A stretch of DNA of 38,611 nt from contig JALHPG010000018.1 in assembly GCA_022842625.1 (NCBI GenBank), forward strand, positions 1 through 38,611. Reading direction: 5' to 3'. The DNA comes from Bacteroidia bacterium (GTDB taxonomy: Bacteria > Bacteroidota > Bacteroidia > B-17B0 > Aurantibacillaceae). The translations under genes were made by a program, and so were the position numbers. Shown one piece after another: positions 1-9,786 of this stretch (positions are counted from its first letter, which is position 1; every line of letters begins with the position of its first letter). The notes under the pieces were generated by a model. It worked only from the letters and a program-made list of their open reading frames with translations. It made no database searches and had not been told where the DNA came from.

Positions 1-247
1 CAACAAAACTTTCAGGATCATTTCTTTACTATTAATTGCCTTAATACTTTTAAAATTATTTACCTATGATATTAAAGATGCTTCTGAAGCAGGAAAAATA
101 GTGGCGTTTATAATTTTACGAGTTGTATTACTCATCATCACTTTTATGTATCAAAAAATAAAAGCATTGTTATTAGATGATACTAAAGACAAAGAAGAAA
201 TAATAAGTCCTGTAACAAACTCAGATACTGAAACTAAAAAAGATTAA
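1..247 (+). CDS. DUF2339 family membrane protein, C-terminal end only
   Basis: This is the last 81 codons of a gene that begins before the window; the open frame starts at base 2 and stops with TAA at 245-247. Two hydrophobic helices are visible, a run rich in Leu and Ile near the start and a second one ending in FMYQKIK, separated by the short loop TYDIKDASEAGKI. The tail is charged and hydrophilic. This helix-loop-helix ending, with an Asp in the loop and a Tyr-Gln-Lys after the last helix, resembles the C-terminus of the large multi-spanning DUF2339 proteins. The next gene is a DUF3999 protein, and these two families are commonly neighbours, which supports the call. The biochemical role of the family is not known to me. 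Confidence 0.6.
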   Translation, partial: NKTFRIISLLLIALILLKLFTYDIKDASEAGKIVAFIILRVVLLIITFMYQKIKALLLDDTKDKEEIISPVTNSDTETKKD

Positions 248-267
248 GTTTTCTTAAAACACAAAAT

Positions 268-1515
268 ATGAAAAACCTATTTTATAGTTTATTTTTAATT
301 TTTGCAAGCGTTGGTTCTATTAACTCTCAAAGCTATTCACACCAAACAAGTATTGGCGGAATAAAAGCAAACGGCCTTTATAAGATCGCATTAAACCCTG
401 AGGTCAAACAATATATGACCTCAGACCTGCATGATACAAGAATTCATGATTCGGCAAATACTGAAGTACCGTATGTTATTTTAAGCGAACCCTTATTAAG
501 ATCAAAATCTGATTTTATTCAATACGAAATTGTTTCTCAAAAACATTTTAATACCTATTCAGAGATCATTATCCATAACCCAAATAAAGATAAGATCAGC
601 AACATTGCTTTTAACATCAACAACTCTGATGCCTATAAATACTGCGCTATAGAAGGCGGTGATGACATGAAGCAATGGTTTAGTGTGAGCGCGCAACAAG
701 AATTGAGTTTGGCCTATAACGAAGTTTATACCAATACTTACAAATGCATTTACTTTCCTTTAAATAATTACAAATATTTTAGACTATTAGTGGATGATTG
801 GCATGCAGAACCTTTAAAGATAAATTCTGCCGGCTATTTTAAAAACTCGGTAATTGCCGGAAAATTAAACGATGTTGTTTTTACTAAAACTATTACCGAA
901 GATAAAGTTTACAAAAAAACGATCATTCAACTATCATTTTCAAATAACCAACATGTAGACAGGTTAGACTTTAAAATTAAAAGTCCGCGTTTATTTATGC
1001 GCCGCGCCAGTGTTTACGTTAACCGCGAACGAAAATTAAAACACGATAAAACCGAAAAATATAAAGAAACTCTTTTTGGATTTGATCTGAGTTCAGATGG
1101 TGCTTTGATGTTCGATATTCCTTATTTAAATGAAAAAGAAGTTTTTATTGAAATAGAAAATAAAGATAATCCGCCTTTAGAAATTGAAAGCATTGGCTGT
1201 AAACAATTGGCGAGCTATTTGGTGTGCGATTTAAATGCCAATAACAAATACACTTTACGCTTTGGAAACAACAAATTAAAATTACCCGAATACGATCTAA
1301 GCAATTTTGTTTCGAGTATACCGCAACTATTACCCGAAGCGAGTTTGGATGCTGTAAAAGAGATCCCGAAAACACAAGCAGAAAATACGGTAAAAGAAAA
1401 ATCATTTTTTGAAACCAAACAATTCTTATGGTTGTGCCTGGGCTTAGGAGCCATCATCATCTTTTTCTTTTCGAAAAGTTTATTAAAAGATATGGCTAAC
1501 AAAAAGGAGGACTAA
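268..1515 (+). CDS. DUF3999 family exported, membrane-anchored protein
   Basis: A 415-residue protein with an N-terminal signal peptide (about residues 1-20, ending SVGSINS), a long beta-rich extracytoplasmic region and one C-terminal membrane helix (about 387-404, WLCLGLGAIIIFFF) followed by a short basic tail. It begins 20 bases after the stop of the DUF2339 gene, so the two are likely co-transcribed. The order DUF2339-DUF3999 and the topology fit the DUF3999 family, whose function is unknown. The paired arrangement suggests a membrane complex with the soluble part in the periplasm, but that is inference. The gene ends in AAAAAGGAGGAC-TAA, so its last codons hold an accidental or real Shine-Dalgarno-like sequence for the next gene. 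Confidence 0.65.
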   Translation: MKNLFYSLFLIFASVGSINSQSYSHQTSIGGIKANGLYKIALNPEVKQYMTSDLHDTRIHDSANTEVPYVILSEPLLRSKSDFIQYEIVSQKHFNTYSEIIIHNPNKDKISNIAFNINNSDAYKYCAIEGGDDMKQWFSVSAQQELSLAYNEVYTNTYKCIYFPLNNYKYFRLLVDDWHAEPLKINSAGYFKNSVIAGKLNDVVFTKTITEDKVYKKTIIQLSFSNNQHVDRLDFKIKSPRLFMRRASVYVNRERKLKHDKTEKYKETLFGFDLSSDGALMFDIPYLNEKEVFIEIENKDNPPLEIESIGCKQLASYLVCDLNANNKYTLRFGNNKLKLPEYDLSNFVSSIPQLLPEASLDAVKEIPKTQAENTVKEKSFFETKQFLWLCLGLGAIIIFFFSKSLLKDMANKKED

Positions 1516-1518
1516 TTT

Positions 1519-1944
1519 ATTAAAACAGCTATTCATATTTCTAAGCCAAACGATCCTGAATTTGAATCGATAAAAAAATACATTTCAGAATTTGAGTTAG
1601 ACGATCGTGACCTTAAAAAAGAACAGTTTACTATTGCAAAAAATGAAAATGAACTGTTAGGCTTTGGACGAATAAGAAAACATAATGGTTGCGATGAAAT
1701 GTGTTCATTAGGCATCATCACCAAAGAAAGAAATAAAGGCATAGCAAAATTATTGGTTCAACATCTTATATCAGTTTCAACTCAACCATTGTATTTAGTT
1801 TGTATCATCCCGGAATTCTTCACGCCATTTAATTTTAAAATTGTAACCGAGTATCCACCCGAATTAAAAAACAAATTAGAGTATTGTATACATGATCTGG
1901 TGGTTGAAGAAGAGTATGTGGTTATGAAATATTTCGGGGTTTAA
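1519..1944 (+). CDS. GNAT family N-acetyltransferase, probable AUU start
   Basis: Likely an acetyl-CoA-dependent acyltransferase. The acetyl-CoA loop is visible as K-E-R-N-K-G-I-A (R/Q-x-x-G-x-G/A motif), preceded by the beta strand CSLGIIT and followed by a helix. The first ATG in frame (1699) would give only 81 residues and would remove the N-terminal strands and helices. The frame is open up to the stop of the preceding gene at 1513-1515, and no ATG, GTG or TTG lies in the missing part. Reading from ATT at 1519 gives 141 residues, a normal GNAT length, starting I-K-T-A-I-H-I-S. A purine run AAGGAGG at 1504-1510 lies 8 bases upstream of this ATT. The alternative is a point-mutated start or a sequencing error (ATG to ATT). 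The substrate is unknown. Confidence 0.65.
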   Translation: MKTAIHISKPNDPEFESIKKYISEFELDDRDLKKEQFTIAKNENELLGFGRIRKHNGCDEMCSLGIITKERNKGIAKLLVQHLISVSTQPLYLVCIIPEFFTPFNFKIVTEYPPELKNKLEYCIHDLVVEEEYVVMKYFGV

Positions 1945-1961
1945 TTAAAAAAAATTGATAA

Positions 1962-2312
1962 ATGAATTATATTGAAACATTTAAAATAAAAACATGTACT
2001 AAAATAACGCTTCAGTATTTTAATAAAATGTCGGATGCGCGTGATGGAAAAGCACCGATCGAAAAAGAAATAATAGATGAAAATAAACTTAAACAGATTT
2101 TATTCCTTTTAAACAAACTGCCGGACGAAGGCGATATGATGGTAAAAATGGGCGACGTTCCTATTTTAAATGTGATCATACAGGTGGATAAAAACGAACC
2201 GGTTTATTTTACATATTACCAAAGCGCCATTAAAACACCCGCCACTTCTTTTTATTCCATTGCTCCAAGTGAAGTTAAATTATTACACGATCTGTTTTTA
2301 GATTTTTTTTAG
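1962..2312 (+). CDS. hypothetical protein, 116 residues
   Basis: I do not recognise this protein. It is small, soluble-looking and without a signal peptide or membrane helix. Its middle has a helix rich in Leu and Lys (ENKLKQILFLLNKLPDEG) followed by short strands (ILNVIIQV, PVYFTYYQ) and a C-terminal hydrophobic helix KLLHDLFLDFF. It lies 17 bases after the GNAT gene on the same strand and ends before a strong terminator, so it is probably the last gene of that transcript. Codon use and base composition look like the neighbours. Confidence 0.6.
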   Translation: MNYIETFKIKTCTKITLQYFNKMSDARDGKAPIEKEIIDENKLKQILFLLNKLPDEGDMMVKMGDVPILNVIIQVDKNEPVYFTYYQSAIKTPATSFYSIAPSEVKLLHDLFLDFF

Positions 2313-2360
2313 TCTAAAGCTTCAATCACAGTTTAAATATTGTAATTAATAAACAAAAAA

Positions 2361-2391
2361 GCCTCTGAATAAATTCAGAGGCTTTTTAAAT
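2361..2391. terminator. bidirectional intrinsic terminator
   Basis: The sequence gcctctgaa-taaa-ttcagaggc forms a 9-bp stem with a 4-base loop at 2361-2382. An A-tract precedes it and a T-tract follows it, so it can end transcription from both sides. It lies between the convergent genes ending at 2312 (+) and 2514 (-). Confidence 0.85.
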
Positions 2392-2416
2392 ATATAAATC
2401 TTAAAAAAAGTTTGAA

Positions 2417-2466
2417 AGAGATCCTTCGACATCCCGATAGCTATCGGGACAGGATAACAAATCTCT
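2417..2466. repeat. intergenic inverted repeat with palindromic core
   Basis: The outer arms agagat (2417-2422) and atctct (2461-2466) enclose a second pair, atcct (2421-2425) and aggat (2451-2455), around a perfect 18-base palindrome tcccgatagctatcggga at 2432-2449. The flanking agatccttcgac...aggat resembles the other TGTCA-type intergenic hairpins in this window. The same core palindrome recurs at 2486 and 28988. Confidence 0.75.
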
Positions 2467-2485
2467 AACTTTTTGCGAAATGCAA

Positions 2486-2503
2486 TCCCGATAGCTATCG
2501 GGA
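2486..2503. repeat. palindrome tcccgatagctatcggga, second copy
   Basis: An exact 18-base palindrome identical to the one at 2432-2449 and 28988-29005. It ends 10 bases from the stop codon of groL, so in the groL transcript it would form a strong stem directly after the coding region. Confidence 0.85.
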
Positions 2504-2513
2504 AAGAGCTTTG

Positions 2514-4154
<1,641 letters not shown>

Positions 4155-4176
4155 TTAGTTTAAGGTTGAATATTCA

Positions 4177-4197
4177 AGATTCAAAGTTTTTGAATCT
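4177..4197 (-). other. stem-loop between groS and groL
   Basis: agattcaaa (4177-4185) and tttgaatct (4189-4197) form a perfect 9-bp stem with a 3-base loop in the 82-base spacer of the operon. There is no T-tract in the direction of transcription, so it may be an mRNA processing or stability element rather than a terminator. This is inference from position. Confidence 0.45.
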
Positions 4198-4230
4198 CTT
4201 GTTTTTGAACTTTTTACTTTGAATTTTGAA

Positions 4231-4521
4231 TTAAATAATTGCGTAAATATCGCTTTCTTTCATGATAAGGTAATCGTTACCATCAATGCTTAACTCGGTT
4301 CCTGCATATTTTCCATAAAGTACAGTGTCGCCTACTTTAACGGTCATCGGCTCGTCCGGCTTACCATTTCCTACTGCGATTATCTTTCCACGCATTGGTT
4401 TTTCTTTTGCCGTATCAGGAATAATGATTCCACCACTTGTTTTTGTTTCTGCCGGTGCAGGTTCTACAAGAACTCTGTCTGCTAAAGGCTTTACTTTAGG
4501 ATTTACATTTGATTTTGCCAT
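4231..4521 (-). CDS. groS: co-chaperonin GroES (10 kDa)
   Basis: The seven-fold lid of the GroEL chamber. The chosen start ATG at 4519-4521 gives 96 residues ([20 protein letters not shown]), the usual GroES length. The mobile loop that contacts GroEL lies at about residues 23-39 ([17 protein letters not shown]) and the roof region near GNGKPDEP. An upstream in-frame ATG at 4632 would add 37 residues without similarity to GroES and would run through the best promoter match, so it is rejected. The first gene of the groS-groL operon. Confidence 0.97.
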   Translation of the reverse strand: MAKSNVNPKVKPLADRVLVEPAPAETKTSGGIIIPDTAKEKPMRGKIIAVGNGKPDEPMTVKVGDTVLYGKYAGTELSIDGNDYLIMKESDIYAII

Positions 4522-4550
4522 ATAATTTGATTTTTTAAAGTATTTTTTCG

Positions 4551-4577
4551 CAAAGTTAATGTCATAAACCGTACCAA
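4551..4577 (-). promoter_or_regulatory. candidate promoter of groS-groL
   Basis: On the minus strand, TAACTTTG (plus-strand 4558-4551) is a perfect match to the Bacteroidota -7 box TAnnTTTG. A TTG (plus-strand 4577-4575) lies 16 bases upstream, slightly shorter than the usual spacing to the -33 element. The box is 29 bases before the groS start. No CIRCE inverted repeat is present. Confidence 0.55.
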
Positions 4578-4678
4578 GTTGATTTTTTAAAAGAAATTGG
4601 TCAAAATGTGCAAAAGAATAATTTTTTGGCACATTTCTGGTGACAAGGTGGCATTTTGAAAAAAAGGTGATAATGGAG

Positions 4679-5536
4679 TTATTTTGCGCGCTGTCCGTTT
4701 TGATAAGTCACCACAAATCCGCTATAACCTTTAGTGGTTAATTCATCTTTCTTTTTTGATGCTTCCTCTTTGGTATTAAATTCGCCAATGAGCACTTTAT
4801 AAACGGTGCCAACTTTCTCGATGGTCACTTTTCCAAGATCAGCGTATTTTGCTTTACCGGGATCAGAAGCAAAGGTGCCAATTTGAACTAGATAGGTTAA
4901 TCCGCTTTGCGCAACACTTGAAGCTGTTGAAGTATTTACAACAGGCGCAACAGTTGGTGCCGGAGTTGCCAATAATGTTTTTGTTGGAACCGGTGGCGTA
5001 TTAATAACTGTTGGAGTTGTTTGCACGGGCACATTAGGCTTTACCGGTGGGTTCATAGGCTCTGAGGCATTGATCACTTCATCGGGCTGTTCAGGAAAAT
5101 AACTTAAAGTTTTTGTTACCCCAGAAGGATCAACTTTTACATCAATTTGCGGTCCGTTTACTTCTTTTTTTACGCCACTTTCTATATAAAAAAACTTTTG
5201 GTTTAACACTACGGGACCAAGCGTTGCAGGGGTTTTAATTTTAAAAGAAACAACAAATTCAGCCTCAACAGGTAAAGTAACCCAAACGATTTTTACACGA
5301 TTTTTTTCAAAAGTAAAATAACCGGTTTTGCTCTTGCCTTCTGTGGCAGTAAATCCATCAGGCACTTCTAATTCATACTTCGAAAAATTACTGATCGAGC
5401 CTTTATTTAGTTTCACTTCAATATTTAAATTCGCATCAGGTGCCACTGAAGCCGGCATATTAGTAACCATTGTAACCTGACCGATTTGAATTAAACTAAA
5501 GGCAAATAATAAAAGGGATAAATAAAAATGCTTCAT
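4679..5536 (-). CDS. secreted SPOR-domain protein
   Basis: A 285-residue exported protein. Residues 1-19 form a signal peptide ([20 protein letters not shown]). The next ~120 residues are a beta-rich domain of unknown family. Residues about 155-209 are a low-complexity Pro/Thr/Val linker. Residues about 213-281 are a SPOR domain ([10 protein letters not shown]...VYKVLIGEF...GFVVTYQNG), the fold that binds peptidoglycan stripped of stem peptides. The layout suggests an envelope protein recruited to the septum or to glycan-rich wall, with the N-terminal domain doing the specific work. It stands alone, oriented like groS-groL, 157 bases beyond the groS start. Confidence 0.8.
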   Translation of the reverse strand: MKHFYLSLLLFAFSLIQIGQVTMVTNMPASVAPDANLNIEVKLNKGSISNFSKYELEVPDGFTATEGKSKTGYFTFEKNRVKIVWVTLPVEAEFVVSFKIKTPATLGPVVLNQKFFYIESGVKKEVNGPQIDVKVDPSGVTKTLSYFPEQPDEVINASEPMNPPVKPNVPVQTTPTVINTPPVPTKTLLATPAPTVAPVVNTSTASSVAQSGLTYLVQIGTFASDPGKAKYADLGKVTIEKVGTVYKVLIGEFNTKEEASKKKDELTTKGYSGFVVTYQNGQRAK

Positions 5537-5552
5537 AAATAATGGTTTTAAA

Positions 5553-5560
5553 CAAAGGTA
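5553..5560 (-). promoter_or_regulatory. candidate -7 box of the SPOR-protein gene
   Basis: TACCTTTG on the minus strand matches TAnnTTTG exactly and lies 16 bases upstream of the ATG at 5536. No clear TTG -33 element is seen at the expected distance, so confidence is moderate. Confidence 0.4.
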
Positions 5561-5610
5561 TAAAAAGGATGTAAAATATACCGTTTATCTTAATAAATTT
5601 GAAAACCAAA

Positions 5611-6357
5611 ATGAGATCATTTTTTTACATTATTTTTTTCTTGACCATTCAATTTAAACTTGTTTCGCAGGTCATAAATATTGAAAGTAAACGCTTTTTA
5701 AAAGATACTAACGGCTTTATAGGTAGAGCAGACCTGAATTTTAATATCAATCAAAACATTAACAGAGTATTATTTTTAGGTATTAATATACATAGTCAAT
5801 ATGTTCACAATCAACACAGGATATTAGCAATAGGCGATCTGGCTTTTATTAATGCCGGCACTAAAGATTTTGTAAATTCGGGTTACCAGCATTTTAGGTA
5901 TAATTACAAAATATCAAAACTGTTAACCTGGGAAGCTTTCGTGCAAGCCCAATACAACCGCATTTTACTATTAGACAGGCGGTATTTAACAGGAATAGGG
6001 CCAAGATTAAAACTAATAAAGAAACCAAATTTTAGAGTTTATACAGCAGCACTGTATATGTATGAATATCAAAGTCAGAATAACGATTCTATTGAAAGTT
6101 TTAATAACAGAATAAGTAGTTACTTAACTTTAAGCCTAAGTTTTAAAAAAGTAGAATTTGCATCTACTACTTTTTACCAACCCAATCTTGCAAATTTTAA
6201 TGATTTCAGAATAGCTAACGATTCTTCTTTTGAAATATTGATCACCAACCATTTTAATTTTAAAGTAGGTTTAAATTTACTTTACGACACCAAGCAACCA
6301 ATTGGAATTCCGGATCTAACCTATATTTTAAAAAACGGATTAACTTACAAATTCTAG
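5611..6357 (+). CDS. DUF481-like outer-membrane beta-barrel protein
   Basis: A 248-residue exported protein. The start ATG at 5611 gives a clean signal peptide (MRSFFYIIFFLTIQFKLVSQ); a TTG at 5599 would add only four residues. The mature part is made of alternating-residue beta strands with many aromatic girdle residues, and ends in a C-terminal strand closing with Phe (NGLTYKF), as outer-membrane barrels do. The segments NSGYQHFRYNYKIS, LLTWEAFVQAQYN and GIGPRLKL resemble the DUF481 (YdiY-like) family. The function is unknown. It converges with the lipoprotein gene at 6410. Confidence 0.65.
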   Translation: MRSFFYIIFFLTIQFKLVSQVINIESKRFLKDTNGFIGRADLNFNINQNINRVLFLGINIHSQYVHNQHRILAIGDLAFINAGTKDFVNSGYQHFRYNYKISKLLTWEAFVQAQYNRILLLDRRYLTGIGPRLKLIKKPNFRVYTAALYMYEYQSQNNDSIESFNNRISSYLTLSLSFKKVEFASTTFYQPNLANFNDFRIANDSSFEILITNHFNFKVGLNLLYDTKQPIGIPDLTYILKNGLTYKF

Positions 6358-6361
6358 ATCA

Positions 6362-6396
6362 AAAAAAAAGCTGCTTTTTCAAGCAGCTTTTTTTTA
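6362..6396. terminator. bidirectional intrinsic terminator
   Basis: aagctgctt-tttc-aagcagctt forms a tight stem flanked by runs of A on the left and T on the right, in the 52-base gap between convergent genes ending at 6357 (+) and 6410 (-). Confidence 0.9.
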
Positions 6397-6409
6397 TTAA
6401 AGAGTTTTT

Positions 6410-7384
6410 TTATCTCCAGAAATCAACTTTATAAGAAATTCCTTTAATAGAGATAGTTCCGCTGTTATCGCAAGGAGCTCCTTCTGTACCGTAATCCATA
6501 AATCTTGGCTCTTTTGATGAAGTAACAAACGTACCTGTTCCGTTTACTATTGGGTGGTACTCAGAATTAATGATTGAAACAGTTGGTGTTGTTGAAATAC
6601 CCAAAACTTTATCAGGCGAACAAGTATAATTTCTAACTAAAGGATTTTCAGGAGTGATTGAAAAAGTGTATGGAATATCTCCAACAGTATACCCCTTATA
6701 ATTACCATCGTAGTTAACAACAGCTAAAGACCAATTAACAGCTGTTAAAGCAGTTGGTGCTAATTGCGCAGTGTTTGCTAAAGTTTTATACATTGTTCCT
6801 AACCAAACCATTTTCTTTGAAGGATCAGCAACATTTGTAAACTTAAAGTAACCATCAATACTCCATCTTAACTTAGTAGTTGCAGGAGTTTGGTTAGCAG
6901 CTGTAGCTAAATTCTTAATTCTAGAAGCACCAACAGTGGTAGAAACCGAATCATCTATTAACCAGCCATCAACTGTATAATTATTTAAAGTGATATTTCC
7001 ATTAAATCCATAATCACGGTAGTAGTTAGAGTTAATATCCGTAAACGAATAGGTCATAACGATATTACCACTACGTACTTTTCCATCTAAACACTTAGTG
7101 TTATTAAATGTAATAGATGCTGATTGTGGTGTAGAAGTGTTATTAATTACAGTTATTGTTCCTGCAGATCCGGGAGCCGGTGAAACAAATTTCGGATACT
7201 GATTCTCTCCTAAAAAACCACAGATCATATCAATATCTGTAATTGCAGTATTTACAAAAGAAGCCTCAATGGCAGTTTGAAATTCTGTGTCGGCAACAGG
7301 AGCCTCAGTTACTTTTTTGTTGCAGCTTGTAAGAAAAACCGAAGAAGCTACTAAAATTGAAAAACCTAATGTAATTTTTTTCAT
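6410..7384 (-). CDS. hypothetical lipoprotein, 324 residues
   Basis: An exported lipoprotein of unknown function. The start ATG at 7382-7384 gives MKKITLGFSILVASSVFLTSC, a signal peptide with a lipobox (LTSC, Cys21). An in-frame ATG 120 bases further upstream would bury this signal peptide and run into ispE, so it is rejected. The mature protein is rich in Thr, Asn and short beta strands (for example GNIVMTYSFTD, WSIDGYFKFTN), and it has four Cys after the lipobox. It is transcribed divergently from ispE with 73 bases between starts. Confidence 0.7.
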   Translation of the reverse strand: MKKITLGFSILVASSVFLTSCNKKVTEAPVADTEFQTAIEASFVNTAITDIDMICGFLGENQYPKFVSPAPGSAGTITVINNTSTPQSASITFNNTKCLDGKVRSGNIVMTYSFTDINSNYYRDYGFNGNITLNNYTVDGWLIDDSVSTTVGASRIKNLATAANQTPATTKLRWSIDGYFKFTNVADPSKKMVWLGTMYKTLANTAQLAPTALTAVNWSLAVVNYDGNYKGYTVGDIPYTFSITPENPLVRNYTCSPDKVLGISTTPTVSIINSEYHPIVNGTGTFVTSSKEPRFMDYGTEGAPCDNSGTISIKGISYKVDFWR

Positions 7385-7457
7385 TTTGATAAATAGTTTT
7401 GAAATAATTTGTTGCAATTTAGCACAAATATTCGAATCAACAAAATATGTTAAAAAT

Positions 7458-8291
7458 ATGCTAGTTTTTCCTAATTGTAAAATAAACCTAGGGTTAAATA
7501 TCACAAAAAAAAGAGGAGATGGCTTTCATGATATAGAGACCGTTTTTTACCCGGTTAATTGGTGCGACGCCCTTGAAGTTATTGAGGTTAAGGGGCAATC
7601 AGACCCTTTTGTTTTTTCTGAAAGTGGCCTTATAATTAATGGAAAAAAGGAAGATAATTTAATTTTTAAAGCCTGGAAACTGATCACCGAATTAAAAGCA
7701 ATTCCCCCAATAAAAGTGCACCTACACAAAAACCTGCCAATGGGTGCTGGACTGGGCGGAGGGAGCTCTGACGCCGCATTTTTTATCAATTTGGTTGACA
7801 AAAAGTTTAATTTAGGCCTATCTTATCTCGAAAAAAGCCATCTGGCTTCCAAATTAGGCAGTGATTGTAGTTTTTTTATAAATAATGAGCCTGTTTTGGC
7901 AATTGGAAAAGGAAATGAATTTTTCCCAATCTCAATAGATCTTTCTAATTATTACATATTAGTGGTTTATCCAAACATTCATAGCAACACCAAAGAGGCC
8001 TATGAGGGCATTATTCCTAAAACTCCAAAAAACGATCTTCGTTTTATTATTGAAAGTAAACCCATTAAAGAATGGAAAAATTACCTGATTAACGATTTTG
8101 AAGAAACAGTGTTTATAAAACATCCCAAAATTAAGACCCTAAGAGATTCTTTTTACCAAAACGAAGCATTATACGCTTGTATGAGTGGCAGTGGTAGCAG
8201 CGTTTTTGGGATATTTGAAAAAGAACCTACCCTTAAATTCGATCAAGATTATAAGTTTTATTTACAAACACCTTCATCAAAAATTTTGTAA
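7458..8291 (+). CDS. ispE: 4-diphosphocytidyl-2-C-methyl-D-erythritol kinase
   Basis: The GHMP-family kinase of the MEP isoprenoid pathway; it phosphorylates CDP-methylerythritol at the 2-hydroxyl using ATP. The chosen ATG gives 277 residues starting MLVFPNCKINLGLNITKKR, which matches the family's N-terminal P-x-K-I-N-L segment. The ATP-binding loop PMGAGLGGGSSDAA is at residues 94-107. The conserved LGSDCSFF segment with the likely catalytic Asp is near residue 136, and the C-terminal GHMP motif is MSGSGSSVFGIF. A much longer upstream frame from 7287 is only the antisense of the neighbouring lipoprotein. No other MEP pathway gene is nearby. Confidence 0.95.
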   Translation: MLVFPNCKINLGLNITKKRGDGFHDIETVFYPVNWCDALEVIEVKGQSDPFVFSESGLIINGKKEDNLIFKAWKLITELKAIPPIKVHLHKNLPMGAGLGGGSSDAAFFINLVDKKFNLGLSYLEKSHLASKLGSDCSFFINNEPVLAIGKGNEFFPISIDLSNYYILVVYPNIHSNTKEAYEGIIPKTPKNDLRFIIESKPIKEWKNYLINDFEETVFIKHPKIKTLRDSFYQNEALYACMSGSGSSVFGIFEKEPTLKFDQDYKFYLQTPSSKIL

Positions 8292-8360
8292 ATCTTAAAA
8301 AACTTTTTTTCTTTGTTCTCAGATAAATGAAATTTAATTTTCAAATAAAACCAAAGTATA

Positions 8361-8378
8361 AATGGCTGCCAAGCCATT
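8361..8378 (+). promoter_or_regulatory. small hairpin in the lysC leader region
   Basis: aatggct-gcca-agccatt forms a 7-bp stem in the 166-base gap before lysC. It is not followed by a T-tract. A 20-codon frame (8362-8424, beginning M-A-A-K-P-L-N) overlaps it. The position before a lysine pathway operon makes leader control conceivable, but the peptide has only one Lys and I see no lysine riboswitch architecture. Confidence 0.25.
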
Positions 8379-8457
8379 AAATCTATTATTTGGGAGCTAC
8401 GGTCTCTCTTACACCCGAAATTAAATTTATCAATCACCTAATTAAAAAATAAACAAT

Positions 8458-9780
8458 ATGTTACTTGTATTAAAATTTGGCGGCACAAGCGTTGGCTCTG
8501 CTCAAAGAATAAAAGACCTTGTAAAATTAACAGTAAACGATACGCCTAAAATTGTTGTATTAAGCGCCATGAGCGGCACAACAAACTCTTTGGTTGAAAT
8601 TTGTAATTCACTTTACAACAAAAATATTATCCCTGCCACAGAACAAATAAATATTTTAAAACAAAAATATTTTACCGAAATTAAAGAACTCTTCTCGAGT
8701 GAAACCTCATTTGAAAAAGCAAAAAATTTAATCGAAAATCACTTCGCCTATATTTCCGCATTTACATTAGATATGTTTACATCTAACGAAGAAAAAGCAA
8801 TTTTAGCACAAGGCGAATTATTAAGTACTGCCCTCTTCCATTATTATCTTGAAGAAATAAACATTGAATCGGTTTTATTGCCTGCCCTTAATTTTATGCG
8901 AATAGATGAAGACGATGAGCCTAATTTACCATACATAGAAAAATACATTACCGAAGAATTAAATAAACACAAAAATTCAAAATTATATATAACACAGGGT
9001 TATATATGTCGCAATGCTTTTGGCGAAATTGATAATTTAAAACGTGGCGGCAGCGATTACACCGCCTCTATTATTGGTGCAGCTATCAGAAGTCCGGAGG
9101 TACAAATATGGACAGATATTGATGGCATGCATAATAACGACCCACGCATTGTAAACAAAACTCATCCAATTGATGAATTAAGTTTTGACGAAGCAGCCGA
9201 GTTAGCCTATTTTGGGGCAAAAATTTTACATCCAACCTGTATTTTACCGGCACAGAAACGTGGCATTCCGGTGCGCTTAAAAAACACCTTGCAACCAGAA
9301 GCAAAAGGAACGTTAATTGCCAACATTAACACAAAAGAAGGAATAAAAGCAGTTGCTGCAAAAGACGGAATTACAGCTATCAATATTAAAAGCGACCGAA
9401 TGCTTTTAGCGCATGGTTTTTTGCGTGCTGTATTCGAAATATTTGAACGGTACAAAACACCAATTGATATGATCACTACCTCTGAGGTGGCTGTTTCATT
9501 AACGATCGACAATTCGAAAAATTTAAAAGAAATTTTAAAAGATCTAAAAGAAATTTCGCAAGTTGAGATCGATGAAAATCAAACAATTATTTGTATTGTT
9601 GGACAGTTACCAAAAGATAAACCCGGTTACGCAAATAAAGTTTTAGAAGCACTTAAAGATATCCCTCTTAGAATGGTTTCTTACGGAGGAAGTGCAAACA
9701 ACATTTCTGTTTTGATAAATGGAAATTTAAAGAAAGATGCTTTACAGGCTTTAAATAAAGGATTGTTTAATTATAATTAA
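8458..9780 (+). CDS. lysC: aspartate kinase (monofunctional)
   Basis: Phosphorylates L-aspartate with ATP, the first step towards lysine/diaminopimelate, threonine and methionine. A protein of 440 residues starting MLLVLKFGGTSVGS, with the catalytic KFGGTS at residues 6-11, the central GGSDYTAS segment and the nucleotide-binding FDEAAELAYFGAKILHP segment. The C-terminal ~140 residues are two ACT regulatory domains (for example AINIKSDRM and VGQLPKDKPG), which usually mediate feedback inhibition. There is no homoserine dehydrogenase fusion. It is followed 6 bases later by lysA, so the pair forms a lysine operon. Confidence 0.95.
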   Translation: MLLVLKFGGTSVGSAQRIKDLVKLTVNDTPKIVVLSAMSGTTNSLVEICNSLYNKNIIPATEQINILKQKYFTEIKELFSSETSFEKAKNLIENHFAYISAFTLDMFTSNEEKAILAQGELLSTALFHYYLEEINIESVLLPALNFMRIDEDDEPNLPYIEKYITEELNKHKNSKLYITQGYICRNAFGEIDNLKRGGSDYTASIIGAAIRSPEVQIWTDIDGMHNNDPRIVNKTHPIDELSFDEAAELAYFGAKILHPTCILPAQKRGIPVRLKNTLQPEAKGTLIANINTKEGIKAVAAKDGITAINIKSDRMLLAHGFLRAVFEIFERYKTPIDMITTSEVAVSLTIDNSKNLKEILKDLKEISQVEIDENQTIICIVGQLPKDKPGYANKVLEALKDIPLRMVSYGGSANNISVLINGNLKKDALQALNKGLFNYN

Positions 9781-9786
9781 TAAATC

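Noticed and set aside
4522..4632. N-terminal extension of GroES to an ATG at 4632
   Set aside because: The extension has no GroES character and runs through the best promoter match (4551-4577).
4522..4678. CIRCE heat-shock operator upstream of groS
   Set aside because: I looked for TTAGCACTC-N9-GAGTGCTAA or a close variant and found none.
7287..7457. Upstream extension of ispE to an ATG at 7287
   Set aside because: The extra 57 residues are antisense to the signal-peptide region of the lipoprotein at 6410-7384 and show no GHMP kinase similarity; the ATG at 7458 begins the conserved N-terminus.
8292..8457. Lysine riboswitch before lysC
   Set aside because: The gap is too short and lacks the multi-helix core; only one small hairpin is visible.
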